DNA of 64,000 bases. It comes from Acanthococcus lagerstroemiae (Eukaryota; Arthropoda; Insecta; Hemiptera; Eriococcidae). The stretch covers positions 1,092,321-1,156,320 of the forward strand of contig CM063109.1 of NCBI GenBank assembly GCA_031841125.1, written 5' to 3'. Of the stretch, positions 31,549 through 44,080 are shown piece by piece. How positions within the stretch are numbered: the stretch's first letter is position 1; the number at the start of each line of letters is the position of its first letter. The position numbers and the translations under genes are program-made. The notes under the pieces are model-generated. The model searched no databases. It had not been told where the DNA came from and saw only the letters and a program-made list of their open reading frames with translations.

Positions 31549-32305
31549 CGTGTCGAGTTATCTACATGTACGTCTAGATAATATGCATCTACGTAATTGC
31601 CGATTACAATCGTTGATACCTATTAAGTCGCTTATACTCTTTGTTATTTAATGAGAAGCGTTGATTTTCAAAGTGTACAAAACCTCTATGACGATCATTA
31701 CCTTTTCTTCCTTATTTGTGTAAAGAGCGAGAGATAGTGGCAGCCCGACAAGTTGATGTGGTTCTGGTGTCCGAACCCCATGGAAAGCCGAAGGTTCAAG
31801 CCTGGATCGTTGATCACTTCGGTCCAGCACCGTTGGGAACATTTCTACGATCCAGTATTTCGATGGTGGTCGACAGGGTGGAGAAAGAAGATGGATGGGT
31901 GAGTAGCGGTGTGTATTAATGGTGGGCACATTGTGATGTGGCCGGCAGATCTGAGCGAGGGGTGAGATCCACACACAGGGGTGAAGCTCCTCGTAAGTGA
32001 CCGCAACGGGCCCACGCTTCCTACTGATCTACTGGCCAGGTAGAGCGCTACGGTGGTCAGAAAATTGTTCGCATGAAAACTGCTCGCATGAGGAATGGTC
32101 ATGTGAGTGACTGGTGGAGGGTGAATTGGGGTGTGTTTGCGTTTTATACGCTTTGGATTGGCCGTCCTCATCTTAGAGGACGACAAGCACCTCAGTTTCC
32201 GTTGGAAATGCGGAATTGTTACCATATGCTGCTTTAAAGTCCATGCCTAAAACCAATAACTCGGTAGAAGGGTAGGACACCGGTTTCAAGGCCACACTCG
32301 ATGCC

Positions 32306-32578
32306 GTGCACCCTAACATCTCCAGATTTACAGAAGGCATCCACTGGGAGCAATCATTGGTGAAGGCTAATGTAGAGCACATAAAGGCGGGTAACCCTCT
32401 CCCTAAGAACAAGAAGTATAAGGACAGTGCGGCCAGACTGCAACGGCTCGTGGAACTCTGTCCTGGTACCACTGACAGGGAAGAGAGTGACGACAGCGAC
32501 CGGGTTGGTGAGGTAAGGGAGGGGAACAGTATCTCAAAGTACTTAAGAGGGGTTGCTCATAATATTAGTCTACATTAG
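32306..32578 (+). CDS. Unassigned open frame inside the R1-like remnant
   Basis: 90 codons from an ATG: HPNISRFTEGIHWEQSLVKA, then an Asp/Glu-rich end (GTTDREESDDSDRVGEVREG). It is hydrophilic and has coding-like composition, with no known domain. It may be part of a different mobile element inserted in the LINE. Function unknown. Confidence 0.25.
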   Translation: MHPNISRFTEGIHWEQSLVKANVEHIKAGNPLPKNKKYKDSAARLQRLVELCPGTTDREESDDSDRVGEVREGNSISKYLRGVAHNISLH

Positions 32579-32583
32579 TAAAT

Positions 32584-32735
32584 TAAAATTGTTTTCTGCG
32601 AATATTGAAAATAAACTTTTTTGGTGCGAACAATCGTGCGATCAATTTTCGTGCGATCAGTTTTCCTCTGCGAACAATTTTCGTGTTGTCAATTTTCTCC
32701 GCCCAATTTTCCTGCGAACAATTTTCAGGGAACCG
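32584..32735. repeat. Degenerate GCGAACAATTTTC repeats
   Basis: At least six diverged copies of TGCGA(A/T)CAATTTTC in 150 bp. Inverted copies (GAAAATTGTTCGCATG, GAAAACTGCTCGCATG) lie at 32059-32096. The two clusters therefore flank 32.1-32.6 kb in mirror orientation. Confidence 0.65.
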
Positions 32736-33243
32736 AGTGCTACGCTGTATCAGCGCTTCCAGAAGCTGCCTACAGCGGTTAGAAAAATAAAGGAACAAAG
32801 GAAAAGATTAAGAGTAGGCAATTTGCCTCCAAAAGACCACCCATAGCCGCTGGACCTTGAGGCTAGCACACAACCTCGATGCATGGCTTTCACGACGGCA
32901 CGGTCATCAATTGACATACTTACCATTTTACGCAAATGTTATCTCAACCGTTGGAACTCGGTACTCAGCCAGTGCTCGCACTGTCCAGCAGAGGTCGATG
33001 ACACGCAGCATACTATTTTTTTTGCTGCACTGCGTCGAACGACGCACGAGCAGTGTTCGAGGCGTCTGTAAGCCGCTTCATCACTCCCGAAAGCAGGGAT
33101 GCTGGCTTGCCCGCTGAACTAGTCGGCGATGATCGAATTCGCCGGCTCAATGATTCGAGACAAAAAGGAGGTCGCCGAGCGCGTGAGACAGCGGACAGCA
33201 TCCACACAGCTCACGCAATCAATACAGCAGCTCTTGAGCGATA

Positions 33244-33825
33244 ACTTATAAATAGAGACGTCTCCCCCACCAGACGGTTGGCTTTGCAGCTGAAGCCTGT
33301 CACTGTGCCCGAGAAGAATACCGAAAGGCGATACCTGTGTACGGCAGCCCCAAGAGTGGAGAGTATGGACAGGACGACGGCAACAACGCGCATAGACTGG
33401 CTATTTGACTGTTCTCTGAGGGGGGGGGGGATTTTAATTTTAAAAAAAACAGAGAGAGAGAAAGAAAAAAAAAGGAAAATAAGCCGAGCGCGCGAAAATT
33501 ATGAATAAAGTAAAAATAATGGAAGCACTCATGGCGTATAAGAGTACATACTTATTTTACCTCAGTACTCAGCGGCAAAGTAAAAATATTGTTCTATACT
33601 CGTCAACTTCAGTCGTTATCTCGACATAAACACGTATACGAATAAGAGGCCAATTGCTTCGCTCATTTCTATTATAAGTACGTCGCAGTTTTCGTGTTTT
33701 CAGCGTTTGAGATCTCGCAGATTAAAAGTTCTCTTCGCCAAGTAGCTGCTTGTATTTTATCCTCACGCAATGGGCTTACCGAAATGAGAAATATACAGAA
33801 TTACATTCGGACGATTTTTTGCTTT
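33244..33825. other. Spacer between LINE remnants
   Basis: A run of G at 33420-33430 and an AG-rich stretch follow. No gene recognised. Confidence 0.5.
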
Positions 33826-33829
33826 TAAC

Positions 33830-34964
33830 ATGTAGGTATCTATATTACAATAAACTCTTACTGAAGATGAACCAACTTGGGTTCTCACATAACTTGCTAA
33901 AGCTACTGGGTTCGTATTCATGGCCAAAAGGAAACAGTATGTTGTGTTTAGGGGCACCAGTTCGAAATTGTTCGACAGTACTTCAGGCGTACCGCAAGGA
34001 TCTATTCTAGGCCCATACCTTTTCTTACTGTAGGTACATGATCGATATACAAACGCGACTGCGGAATTCTTACTGTCTTCGGTATGCTGACGACATAAAG
34101 ATATTTAAAGAGATTAATAGAGTGAACGTGACAGGGATCTATTACAATCGGACTTAGTAGAATGGAGCGTGGGAATTCCTTACACCTCAATGTAAAAAAG
34201 TGTAAATCTATGTCATTTACTCGTAAAAAACAAAAAATCCCAACGGAATATTACATCAGAGGAGTGACATTGGAGTCACTTGATCAGGCAAGGGACCTAG
34301 GTATACCGTTTCGTGCGGATTTGAGCTTCAATTATCACTTACATACTACCTTGTGTAAGGCCAAAAGAAACGTGGGGGCCCTGATTCGAAATTCTAAATC
34401 ATTCAAGGATATGAACACCTTAAGGACATTATATTTCACTCTTGTGAGGTCGGATTTAGATTACGGAAACAGCACATGAAGTCCCAATGGAGGCGAATAC
34501 TCGAAAAACCTAGAACGAATTCAAAAAATATTCCTGACGTATCTGTATTTTAAGAATTTTGGATACTATGAACCATCAATAACCTATAGAGAACTAGTTC
34601 TGGGATATGAGTTTACATCGTTAAGAGTAAGGGGAGAGCTTACCCTAATACTGTTTGTAAGGAACTTGCTATCAGGGAAGATCGATTCACCATTCTTGCT
34701 CAACAAAATAAGTCTGTCTGCTCCCTCTAGACTAGGTAGGATTCGGGTTTTATTTCAAACCCCACAACATCGCGCAACGAGTTTTGGGATGACACTTCTC
34801 AATCATGCCTTGCGGTCCTTTAATAAAGTCATTAAAGTAGATAATTCGATTGATGTATTTTTTGACAGTAGAGTGACGTTCTCAAAAAAGGTATGCAACG
34901 TCTTAATGGAAATCCATAAGAAAAATAATAAATGCCTTGTTCTTCGGTCGCAGCCCCTCCGATA
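33830..34964 (+). pseudogene. Jockey/CR1-like LINE reverse transcriptase, broken
   Basis: The + strand reads YYNKLLLKMNQLGFSHNLL, shifts frame to FDSTSGVPQGSILGPYLFLL (about 33970-34030), then RYADDIKIF with the catalytic DD near 34090. After further breaks it reads LNVKKCKSMSFTRKK, QARDLGIPF and TLYFTLVRSDLDYGNS (34162-34479), then the C-terminal region to a stop at 34964. The motif order is that of Jockey/CR1-type LINEs. There is no endonuclease, so it is 5'-truncated, and several frameshifts make it inactive. Confidence 0.83.
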
Positions 34965-35119
34965 AATCTTGGATGAAGGGGAAACGAGTGCGGGCGGGGG
35001 GGGGGACTCACGGAGGTCAACTTGCCCCATCGTTAAAAGTTTTTTTTTATTTTTTGTTTTTCTGATTTTATTTTATTTTACAAACATTATTTATTTTCTT
35101 ATATTTTATTATTATTATT

Positions 35120-35200
35120 ACTAGGGGCCTTCGACTCCAGGCCGCTTCGCGGCCCAACCCCCGCCGTCAATCGGCGCTTCGCGCCCCTCCAGTTCAACAT
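35120..35200. repeat. GCTTCGC-type short palindromes
   Basis: GGCCGCTTCGCGGCC and GGCGCTTCGCGCC are adjacent small palindromes. A related GCGCTACAAGCGCGAGCGGAG lies at 37230-37255. Confidence 0.6.
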
Positions 35201-35459
35201 GCTTTTCAGTCTTTCTGTCAGAGTTCCTTTTTCTGTTTACTGATGCTCTCTGATAGTACCAGTTGTGCAAACAACTGATGAGTTACTCTAACTTTATTGA
35301 TAACTTTCAGATCCTTATTTGACCTATTTGAGGTGGCTGAGTATGTTACATTCCTCAGAGTTCGCAGGTTGCTGTTCTTTTTTTGCCCTATCGAGGCTTA
35401 GTTGTACAAATAACTGATGAGTTTCTATACCTTATAGAATAAGTCGTTCATAACTCCAA

Positions 35460-36945
35460 TCATCACCCAGTCCTCCACTTAGTCTCCCCCCGATCACCCT
35501 CTTCCACCCCGAGTGCCCCCATTAGGTCCACGTACCCCCGACCACCTCACATCACTATGATCTTCGTTTCTGTTCACGTACCACACCTCCACCAAGACCT
35601 CTTCACGCATCTCTACGCATTCCCCAATTAAGGCCTTAATCCTTCGCTACAGCCTTCTCCTTCCACTGCTCCTCCTCTACGACCTCCTTATCCAAACTTC
35701 CTCGAAGATCCCCTGGTCCTCTACTCAGGAGCTCCCACCACCATAACCATCCTTCCCCTTCAGACCGTTTTGGTTTTTAATATGAGATGGCTTTCATTTC
35801 CCTCTCCAGTCCCTCTTACAACAAGGACTTCCTCCTCCACCAGGACCTCTTACTCACCATGAACCCCCACCACCACCCAAGGCCTTTATCCCCCTCCTGA
35901 GGTCAGGCCCCATGGATCTGCTTCCCATTCTGGAGCTCCCTCCACCATGAAGCACCTCCTAGGGGTAGGCCACCCATGGAGAAATAAGCAATTAGTGGGG
36001 CAGGGTAGGCAATCCGCAGTTTCTACTCCCTCCCAATGGCGGTTTTAGTCTCTCTCTACAGCCTTCTCTTCCGCGGCTCCATCACCCTACGGCCTCCTCA
36101 CTTAACTACCTCGAAGATCCCCTGGTCCTCCAACCAGGAGCTTCCACCACCATGACCACCCCTCCCGCACAAGAATCCTTCCCTTCAAGACCCCATCCCT
36201 GGAACCAGAACCTTCCGCACTATGGCCTTCATTCGCCTTCCCGGCCGCCTCTCTCACCAAGGACTTCCTCCTTCACCAGGACCCCTTTCTTACTATTACC
36301 CCCCCCCACCCAGGACCTTTACCTCTCTCTACAGTCCCCGCCACCACCGTGGTTTTCCTCCCCTTCAGGAGCTCCCTGCTCCACCATGAGTACCTCTTAC
36401 ACCCCCGGACCTTTATCTACCAAAATTTTACTGCCCCTCTAGGATCTTCACCCACCACTACCTCCTCCTTCCTCAATGGCCACCCTCTCCTACCAAGGAT
36501 TTCCTCCGCCACGAGGACCTCTCACCCACCACTACCCCCTGGGCTTTATCTCCCTTCAGAGCCCCTATCCTCACTATGGCCCTCCAACCCCTTTGAAGAT
36601 TCCTGGCCATCCACACAGGAGCTTTCACAACCATGACTACCCCTTCCTCCGAGACCCCTTCCCCATCAAGACCCCATCCCACCATCAGCCCCTTCCGCAC
36701 CACGGCCATTTCTCTCCCTGGTTCCCTCTCTCACCAAGGACTTTCTCCTCCACCAGGTCTTCTTAATCCCGCCCCACCCAGGACCTTCATCTCCGTCCAC
36801 AGCCCACGCCCCCACAGAGGTTTTCCTCCTCTTTCAGGAGCTCCATTTTCAACCATGAACCCCCTCCTGAGGGTAGGCTACCCCTGGAAAATTGAACAAT
36901 TAAGGGGCAGGGTAGGTAACTTGCAGCGACTTGTGATTTTGAAGA
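35460..36945. repeat. C-rich degenerate tandem repeat, period about 200-245 bp
   Basis: The anchor GGAGCT(C/T)CC...CCACCATGA recurs at about 35724, 35932, 36128, 36365, 36610 and 36836, and (A)CCAAGGACTTCCTCC at about 35814, 36250, 36487 and 36733. The motif GGGGCAGGGTAGGCAA appears near 35995 and 36902. Proline-rich frames seen here (36152-36995) are by-products of the composition: no single frame is kept across units. Confidence 0.75.
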
Positions 36946-37159
36946 TTATGTGTAATTATGTCATTTTATGTCTTATTATGTCGGTTATGTCTTAAGACTT
37001 GGAGATCTTTTATGTTAGAATAGATTATGTCCTTGAAAGTAGCTGATCTGCCCCTGCAATTTTTATAATTTTTAGGTAGGCAACCCGCAGTGAATTTTTT
37101 CAGGAGGGGGGGAGGAGGGTTTGATAATGTTCTTTCACGAAATAAAATTTGAATTTGAA

Positions 37160-37212
37160 GAGAAAAAAAAGAAGTATTATTATTATTATTATTATTATTT
37201 TTTTTTTTTTTT
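37160..37212. repeat. (ATT)n followed by poly(T)
   Basis: About ten ATT units then 15 T, in a low-complexity stretch that continues at 37339-37370. Confidence 0.9.
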
Positions 37213-39660
37213 CATTAGCATACCTCACCCCTATGCGCTACAAGCGCGAGCGGAGTGAGGGAATAATAATAAGAAACATAGATTTTGACAAAAGAAGAAG
37301 AAATTAAATAATTTATATAAATAAGGGTATCTGAAAAAAGTATTATTATTATTACTTGTTATTATTGTGCTCTCTTATATAATTAGCCCTCAGGCTGTTA
37401 AAGAGCACATTAATATTTTTCAAATAATTAAATAAATATTGTAAAAAGGGAAGTCCAAATATAGACGCAGGCTTACGAGGAAGTTTGGAAGAGAAAAAGA
37501 AACAACAACAAAAAAACTCGTAATGTTTTGATAGAAAATCAGACTGGTCTCTATATTTTCTATCCTTCGAGCGAGTATGCTGAACACCACCTTCGAGACA
37601 TTGATCGAAGTACAATTTTATCGGAATTGGGGGTAGCTGTATTGTACTCGTAGATGATAAAAAGGACCCTTCTGAAATACACGGATCGTTTAAGCCGGGC
37701 AACTCGTTACGAAAATATTCACATATGCGTGATAAAATACGAGTAGGTACTACGAGTATTAGGCATTTGTACTTATGTACAAATACCTACGTTTAGTACT
37801 CGCAGCGCGGTACTCGAGTACTCGAATTCGGTGCCTGTGTTATTTTCGACAAATCGAGTTGATAGTTGATCTTGATACTACCTGTACCTACCTGCTAGGT
37901 TATAAGATTTGTTTCTATACTTACTACATAATGTTAGGTAGCAGGTATTTGTATGTGTATAGTGGCGGCGGCGTGCTTGCCTTCGACGATTCATCGGTTT
38001 GTATTCACCCTCGACTTCGACTGTCGGATGGTAAGATCACACTCATCCACGTAATTAATTCGCGATTCCAGTTGGCATAGTTTTGCCTTTTATTTCTTGC
38101 ACGGACCGAGGTACGCTTCTTTCGAGAATTCGACGAAAACAGCTTTCGTTGATGATGGGCCAAAACGTGTATGTGTAGGCTAGGTAACATCTGCGAATGC
38201 GATTCCCGTTCGAACAGATTTCAAAACGTATAAATTCGACTAATTTACGTTATCATTCTCGCATCGTCATTGTCAGTTCGATTGACGTTAAATCGTACAA
38301 CTGTTTTATCTCAGTTAAGAGCCTGCTGTTTTGGCGAAAGTTCATATTTTCGAGTCCGAATATTAGAGGTATAGTATAACTATAGTAACTAGAGTGTAAA
38401 TACGATATACATATACGCAGGTACGTGTGCGTGTATGTATGTATGTATTTACGTATACTTACTGTACGCATACTTAGGCATGTAGGTACATTACGCAGGT
38501 ACGCGCTTACTCATCTGTTATTAAGAATACAAGCTCGGTGACTATCTCTGTATCGAATATACGAACTAGACGTACCTATTACCTACTGACAATTCGACAG
38601 CTGACGAAAGAATTTTCTTAATACCAAATCACAATTATTGATTGCTTCAGTAGGAAAATGTCGACTCGTTGCTATTGAAGACGTATATGGTAAGGTTCGG
38701 GGCAAATCATGAATCCTGACGATCTGCTTGTTTGTATTCTCTTCTGCGAGCCACCGCGCGAGTCAATGTTTATACCGTTTGATATTAAGTTCGCCGAAAG
38801 CGCGGATGCAATCAATCATTCTTCCCTCTTCTTCTTTTTTGTTTTTTCTCGTTTCACTCCTTCCTTTCCCTTTCAGTTCTCCTTTCTTTCTTTTGCCAAC
38901 GGGATGATATTCTCCGACCTATTTTTCTTACCTATCTGTATTTTATCAGATAGAAATTAATTACGTATCGCACAACCGCAACTGCATCCGACTTTCCAGT
39001 TACACGCTTTAAAAATAGAGAATTCCGCGGATTTTAAGGTACTTTGAAATTGCGAAAGCAAAAGCTAAATCATGCTGGTGCGCATGCGGAAAGCCGAATA
39101 AATCGACGTTGCAAATTCGTAACGAAGGTAAATTTTTAAAGGCTTGGAAAAATGAAACACGCAATCACATCGGTGGAATGTTGATTTTTAGGTTTTCTGA
39201 AGCCTAAAACACCCTATATGCACTTCACTTTTTCGTATTTTTTTGTGTAAAAACTACCCTACTCTATTCTGTTCAGGATTTTTGCCTAGCAAAATCGTTT
39301 TTTTCCCGCTTTTCTTATTCTTTTTCGCGAACATTTTACATGCTGGTATCGCTTATTGGTTTTCGACGTAAACAATGGGATAGGTACTCCCAATCTTAAT
39401 TTCTCCTTTAACGTTTGCTTTTCATTTTTTTCCTTTATTTTCTTTATCCGTGGCTTTCATTTTATTCGCTACAAAACAAAACGTATCTCGCGTCTCCGGC
39501 TTATTTCATTCGCGAAGAACTTCTTACAATAAATTTTATATTGTTTTAGCCATCCTTGCCAACATTTATAGCGTACATTGACGATAGGAAACAAAACATT
39601 TCGAACTGAAGCCAAGTACCCTTGCCAAAAGTATACCTATATGTACGTACATAATATGTA
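37213..39660. other. Spacer, no gene recognised
   Basis: Rich in TACTCGTA- and TACCTAC-type words (for example 37735-37890, 38380-38520). Small open frames such as 37775-38080 and 38709-38960 show no family signature. Confidence 0.5.
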
Positions 39661-40005
39661 TGTAACGATCGATATATTACCGATATATTGATATGCTGTT
39701 ATCGATAGTTATTGATAAGTGGTATCAATAGTTATTGATAAGTTGTAAGATCAAATCCTGTTATCACTAATTGCTAAAAGAGAATTCAGTTTTTTTCACG
39801 CTCGTTCGAATAGTTGAAGTTATTATATTAAGACGTGCTCAAAGGATCACTTCTTTGTGATTTCTTTCGTATTTTCAGGTTTGTAACTATTTATCGATCG
39901 TTATTATAACAACTCGTTGTACTGCGATTTCACTTGAATAAACTTTCGTATTTTCAGAATGCAATCACAGTCCATCCTTATTTAAACTCGAGCACGAATC
40001 TTACA
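39661..40005. mobile_element. Solo LTR of an LTR retrotransposon
   Basis: A 345-bp unit begins TGTAACGATCG and ends TCTTACA, so its tips TGTAA/TTACA are inverted. TGTA flanks it on both sides (39657-39660 and 40006-40009), a 4-bp target duplication as made by Gypsy-type integrases. AATAAA lies inside (about 39934), as expected for an LTR polyadenylation signal. ATAGTTATTGATAAGT is repeated twice near 39710-39745. No internal coding region follows, hence solo. Confidence 0.72.
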
Positions 40006-40009
40006 TGTA

Positions 40010-41865
40010 TAATAATATTACATAACACTACACAACAAACTGAGATTCTTTGGAAACCGCATGAAGGAAAATAGATGATTCTTAATGTATTTTTCACGCT
40101 GAATTCAAATATGATATTAAAAATGCTGAGTTAGCTAATCATTTTTTACGTTTGCTGGGAAATTTAATAGTGTATTATGAGAAATTGTTCTATTTTATGT
40201 GGCGACACTGATGTTGTATGTATTGAACTGATATTACCGATAAGCTTCGTCTTCGACGGTACTGAATAGAAAACTTCCGTGTTGTTCTCTGTCCCTCTGT
40301 GTTCCGTAAGTATTATTCCAATTCAACAACGAGCGTTGTGATTATCATGAATACTCGGGTATTGAATACATCATATTCATCAAATTTATTGTCGGAACAC
40401 ATTTATCTAGTTCACTTACAGAACCAATAAACTGTAATACCGGAATGAAAAGGCGTTATTTTTTCACTGAAGAGATCGCCTTCCTCAAAATTGTTGTTCC
40501 ATCACTTCATAGTTAATGATAAAATCTTAGAATCAGTTGAAACTGTTTAGATCGTTCCGATATCAAAACGTCAAAACACGTTCACACGCATCACTGTGTT
40601 GGCGAGTTTGTTTTGTGATACATGCAGTGTGGCCACATTCACTAATATTTCTAACACAAGAGGGAAATTACGGGAAATAATTCAGAATGAATTTACGAGA
40701 AAAGGAGAGCTAATTAAGAAAAACAAAAAGCGGCATTGAATTCAGCGTGAAAAATACTTCTAGAATCGGCTACTCTCGTTCTTGCGGTTTTTTGGCTGTT
40801 GGGTAGTGTAATTTGAGAGTTTGTAAAAAACAGTAACATGAGAACATATGATTCTATTAGTATTTTCAACGAAGAATTTAATGCTGATGTTAAGTTTTGG
40901 ATTATAGTTCATTTTTTTAAATCTCCTATCTTATAATTGCGAATTTTAGTATCATTAAGATGATACCACTGATAAACAAATGACGCGCGTTCAGTATTGT
41001 TATCAGTATCAGTGTAGCTATTCCTGGACGACAAAAAGGAATAAAACAAGAAAAATTTGATAAAATTTTAATTTTGAATATGGAAAACGAGAGGTTCTCC
41101 AGGAAGATGGTTAACGCCATCGTATTCTGCATTCAAAATATAGCTAAAATCATATAATCTCATCCCATTGCTTTTTATGCTGTTGTGTAATGTAATTATT
41201 CGTACGAATAACTTCAATGAAAACCTAAAAGGGCATTATCGACGCGTCTTATTCGAATACATCCGGGTTATTTTTTATTAATTTTTATATTCACGTTTTT
41301 CAGGCAAACCCCCTTTTACGGTTGGGGATGCCCTTTGTCAGAAAAGTAAATATATCTGAAAGATTCTCTACGCGGCACAAAAGGAAAAAGTTTCCAGAAA
41401 TTTTTCGAATGGAAACGTTTTAACGGCATTATGAGGATTAAAAATTTTTCTACGAACATACGGGTACCTAGAAAGTATACTTGAAGTATCCGTTTGACTA
41501 CTGAACCAGTTTGTGTTTCAGACGAAGTTTTTATGTAAATCCCACGCGAAGCTTCGAGCCATTGGTGGTACGAAGTAATATTATCGAGAAAATCTAAAAA
41601 ATTCTAGATATTTTTTCGCACAACAGTATGGAACATTTTGGAATAGAGTGGGGGGGGGGCACTTTGTTGAAACGACGGACACCCCGTCATGTATGTAGGG
41701 TATACCTTCTCGATGTATCGGAAAAAACTATTAGGTATGAGTATTCTTTCGAATCAATTGGTAGTAAAAACTCGACATTAAGGGCACAACAGTTGAAATG
41801 TTTTGTGTGTGTGTTTATCTGTCTGTCTATCCGTCTATCTCTCCGGTCACTGACGCGATACTCGA
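40010..41865. other. Spacer, no gene recognised
   Basis: 40200-40445 ends in CCAATAAACTGTAAT and could be another diverged LTR, without visible ends. A G-run at 41650-41659. No exon recognised. Confidence 0.45.
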
Positions 41866-41960
41866 AAAGGTTGTTCCCGTGGCCGGGGGTGCGGTGTCAT
41901 AGGGGCCACTTTGGCATGCGTGCATCGCCATACGTCCCACCTCACCAATATCCGTCTACT
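41866..41960 (+). repeat. GC-rich dispersed repeat, copy 1
   Basis: GTGGCCGGGGGTGCGGTGTC followed by ACTTTGGCATGCGTGCATCG and CCCACCTCACCA. The same order is found inverted at 58960-59030. Family not known to me. Confidence 0.6.
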
Positions 41961-42103
41961 GTCTGTGTCTTGTTTCTGCAGTTGTCTATTAACTGAATAA
42001 AGCATACAGAACATCAAATGGTGAATAGATTTGAACTATGATGTAACACCAACAACAAACGACGTTCTCCTATAGTTATCAAAAATTTACAGCCAGTGGT
42101 GGT

Positions 42104-42152
<49 letters not shown>
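42104..42152. repeat. (AGCAAC)n repeat
   Basis: About seven AGCAAC units then AGCAGCAGCAG. The poly-Cys and poly-(VA) frames across it on the minus strand are artefacts of the repeat. Confidence 0.95.
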
Positions 42153-42159
42153 GCAGTTG

Positions 42160-43290
42160 GTATAGTGAAGCGACGGATACCTACCGCCTGCGCCAAGCCT
42201 ATACCGCGCCGGCCGCCGATCAGCGTAATCTTTCGGCTCTACACGAGACTCAAATCGTCTCGGGGTGGCCCATATGGGTAGCGATAGCGATGATGGTGGC
42301 AGTAGCGGTAAATGGTAGTTGGTAGGTGGTAGCAGTTTTTCAGTAACCTTTGTTCGAGTTGAACGTGCGCGCAATGTTTCAATTTCACCGTTCGAATTTA
42401 CGTTAGAAATTTTCATTTTCCGTATTATGCGTAATTTCCACGTCGCACTGACGTGATTTTCGAGACTGCGCCGTGCCGCACGCCGTCGGTGCTTCACTTT
42501 TCTGTCGTCGACGACAGTAGTGTATATTGGTTCTTCAGACCAATTGACCCTACTTTTCCACGATTCTACGTAAGTGTCCGATCAACATTTTCCTGCCTCA
42601 GCCTTGCGTTACTATTTCTCACCGACACTTACCCGCATAGTTTGTTTAACATTCGACACTTCACCGTCTCCATTTCGTGGAGGGTAATTCTTTGAAAATA
42701 GACATATTTTAAGTGAATCCGTAATACCTCCTCTCGGATGGAAGATAATGGAAAATTTTTTCCAAGATCTATTAGAGTACAGTGTCAATGACAATTTTCA
42801 GTTATTCAAAAGCTCAGCTCTCCCTGCTCAGCCCTCCCTCACCTTCCAGAATGGTCACCTGAAGCCCAATTCTCCACCGCCGTGGCTGTGAATCATCTCA
42901 TTTTTTAACCTTCAATCTCCTAAAAACTATAGGTATATTAAACTGCATTTTGTGACAAATCATAATGAGAGGAATAGTAATCTAAAGATTCGGAAGTAAG
43001 AGTTGATACGCCTAACACCAACGTTAAACACTCCTATTGTCGTCTAAAAGAGGAATGCTTTTTGTGAATGAACTTTTATTTCACCCGCACAGAGATTTTT
43101 CGTTTGCTTTGTTGGGAACCTTAGAGGGGTAGGAGAAATCACCTGGAAAGATATATAGATATGTTAGACATATACCGCTACTCCGAGCCCCAGTACACTG
43201 TGAGGCAAAGTGAGACCCATTGGAGATATGTTACGGTAAGCCGAGGCCCAGCGCGGTTGCCACACTTATTCTAGTGTGTTATCTTGTTTA
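42160..43290. other. Spacer, no gene recognised
   Basis: Moderately GC-rich around 42170-42640 with open frames on both strands but no domain. I see no splice-supported exon. Confidence 0.4.
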
Positions 43291-43299
43291 TTCATGAAC

Positions 43300-44080
43300 A
43301 CCTGCGATGCAAGCTTCGAACAAAAAAATAACCAGGGGCTCACGGAAAATTATTTCTTAAGCCGACCAAATGGAGAATTCAATTTCCGAAGTTGGGGTCG
43401 GGGTCAACCCAACGGATCCACAATAGATCTGAATCGAAAAAAGTTAACCATGAATAATCTTGAGAGGCTGAAAGATCGAGAATTAGATTTGCGGAATTGG
43501 GGTCGAGACAATCCATCGGGTTCACAATATTATATTATTATTTTTATTTACTGAGAGTGTTATTGCCTTTTGCTGCTATAATCTAACTATTATTAAAACA
43601 AACGTAAATTATTAGAAGAGGGTTAACGTATTATTTGAATTGAAAAAGTAAGACGTTCACCAAGAATAACATTGAGAAGCTGGAAAATCGAGTTTTAGAT
43701 TTTCGTCGTAGGTGGGAGAGTTATTCCTTGATCCACAAAAGATCTCGATTAAAAATAAGGGGCGTATGGAAAATTGTTTTTCAACATCTACAATCAAGAA
43801 TCTGATTATCGGAGTTGGGGTGCGGTCAACCCCTCGGAATCACAAATTATTTCAATCATGAAAAAAAAAGTTCACCAACAAAAACTCGAAAGTATACTCT
43901 TTTGGTGTTGGGGGCGCGAGTCCACGTTTCCAGTGTACAAAATGTAGCAGTTGAAAAAAGTGTTTACGTAAAAGAATTCAGAAATTTGAAGAATCGAGAA
44001 TTAGATTTTCAGAGTTCAGGGCGGGCTTCACCCCTCAAGTCCACAATAGCTTCCGTCTTTCAGTTCCACGTTCTCGTCAG
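43300..44080 (+). repeat. Satellite array, block 1 (period about 110 bp)
   Basis: Units share AATCGAGAATTAGATTT, then CGGAGTTGGGG(T)GGGGTC, (A)ACCCCTCGG-TCCACAA, then GATTTCGATC-AAAAAATAAG. Phases fall near 43370, 43478, 43690, 43797 and 43995. A non-unit insert with ACTGAGAGTGTTATTGCC lies near 43550-43640. The whole block is related to 49255-49905. Confidence 0.9.

Larger units (their letters stand above)
31716..33243 (+). mobile_element. R1-like LINE remnant (endonuclease piece and 3' end)
   Basis: At 31736-31919 the frame reads AARQVDVVLVSEPHGKP and then WIVDHFGPAPLGTFLRSS, the endonuclease region also found in the LINE at 12050-14932. The reverse transcriptase is missing. At 32850-33240 the C-terminal region returns: RRHGHQLTYL, then CSHCPAEVDDTQHTIFF (a C-x2-C-x7-H zinc knuckle of R1-type LINEs) and a basic end. 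Between them, 32000-32745 is unrelated sequence with short mirror repeats. Frames are broken throughout. The element starts about 170 bp downstream of the convertase stop. Confidence 0.75.

Noticed and set aside
36152..36995. A proline-rich secreted protein
   Set aside because: The frames are broken between units and shift from repeat to repeat; the Pro content comes from the C-rich satellite.
40200..40445. A second LTR next to the solo LTR
   Set aside because: CCAATAAACTGTAAT is LTR-like, but no matching tips or target duplication were found.
42087..42497. A Cys-rich or alanine/valine-rich protein on the minus strand
   Set aside because: The residues are translations of the AGCAAC repeat in two frames, with no splice support or domain.
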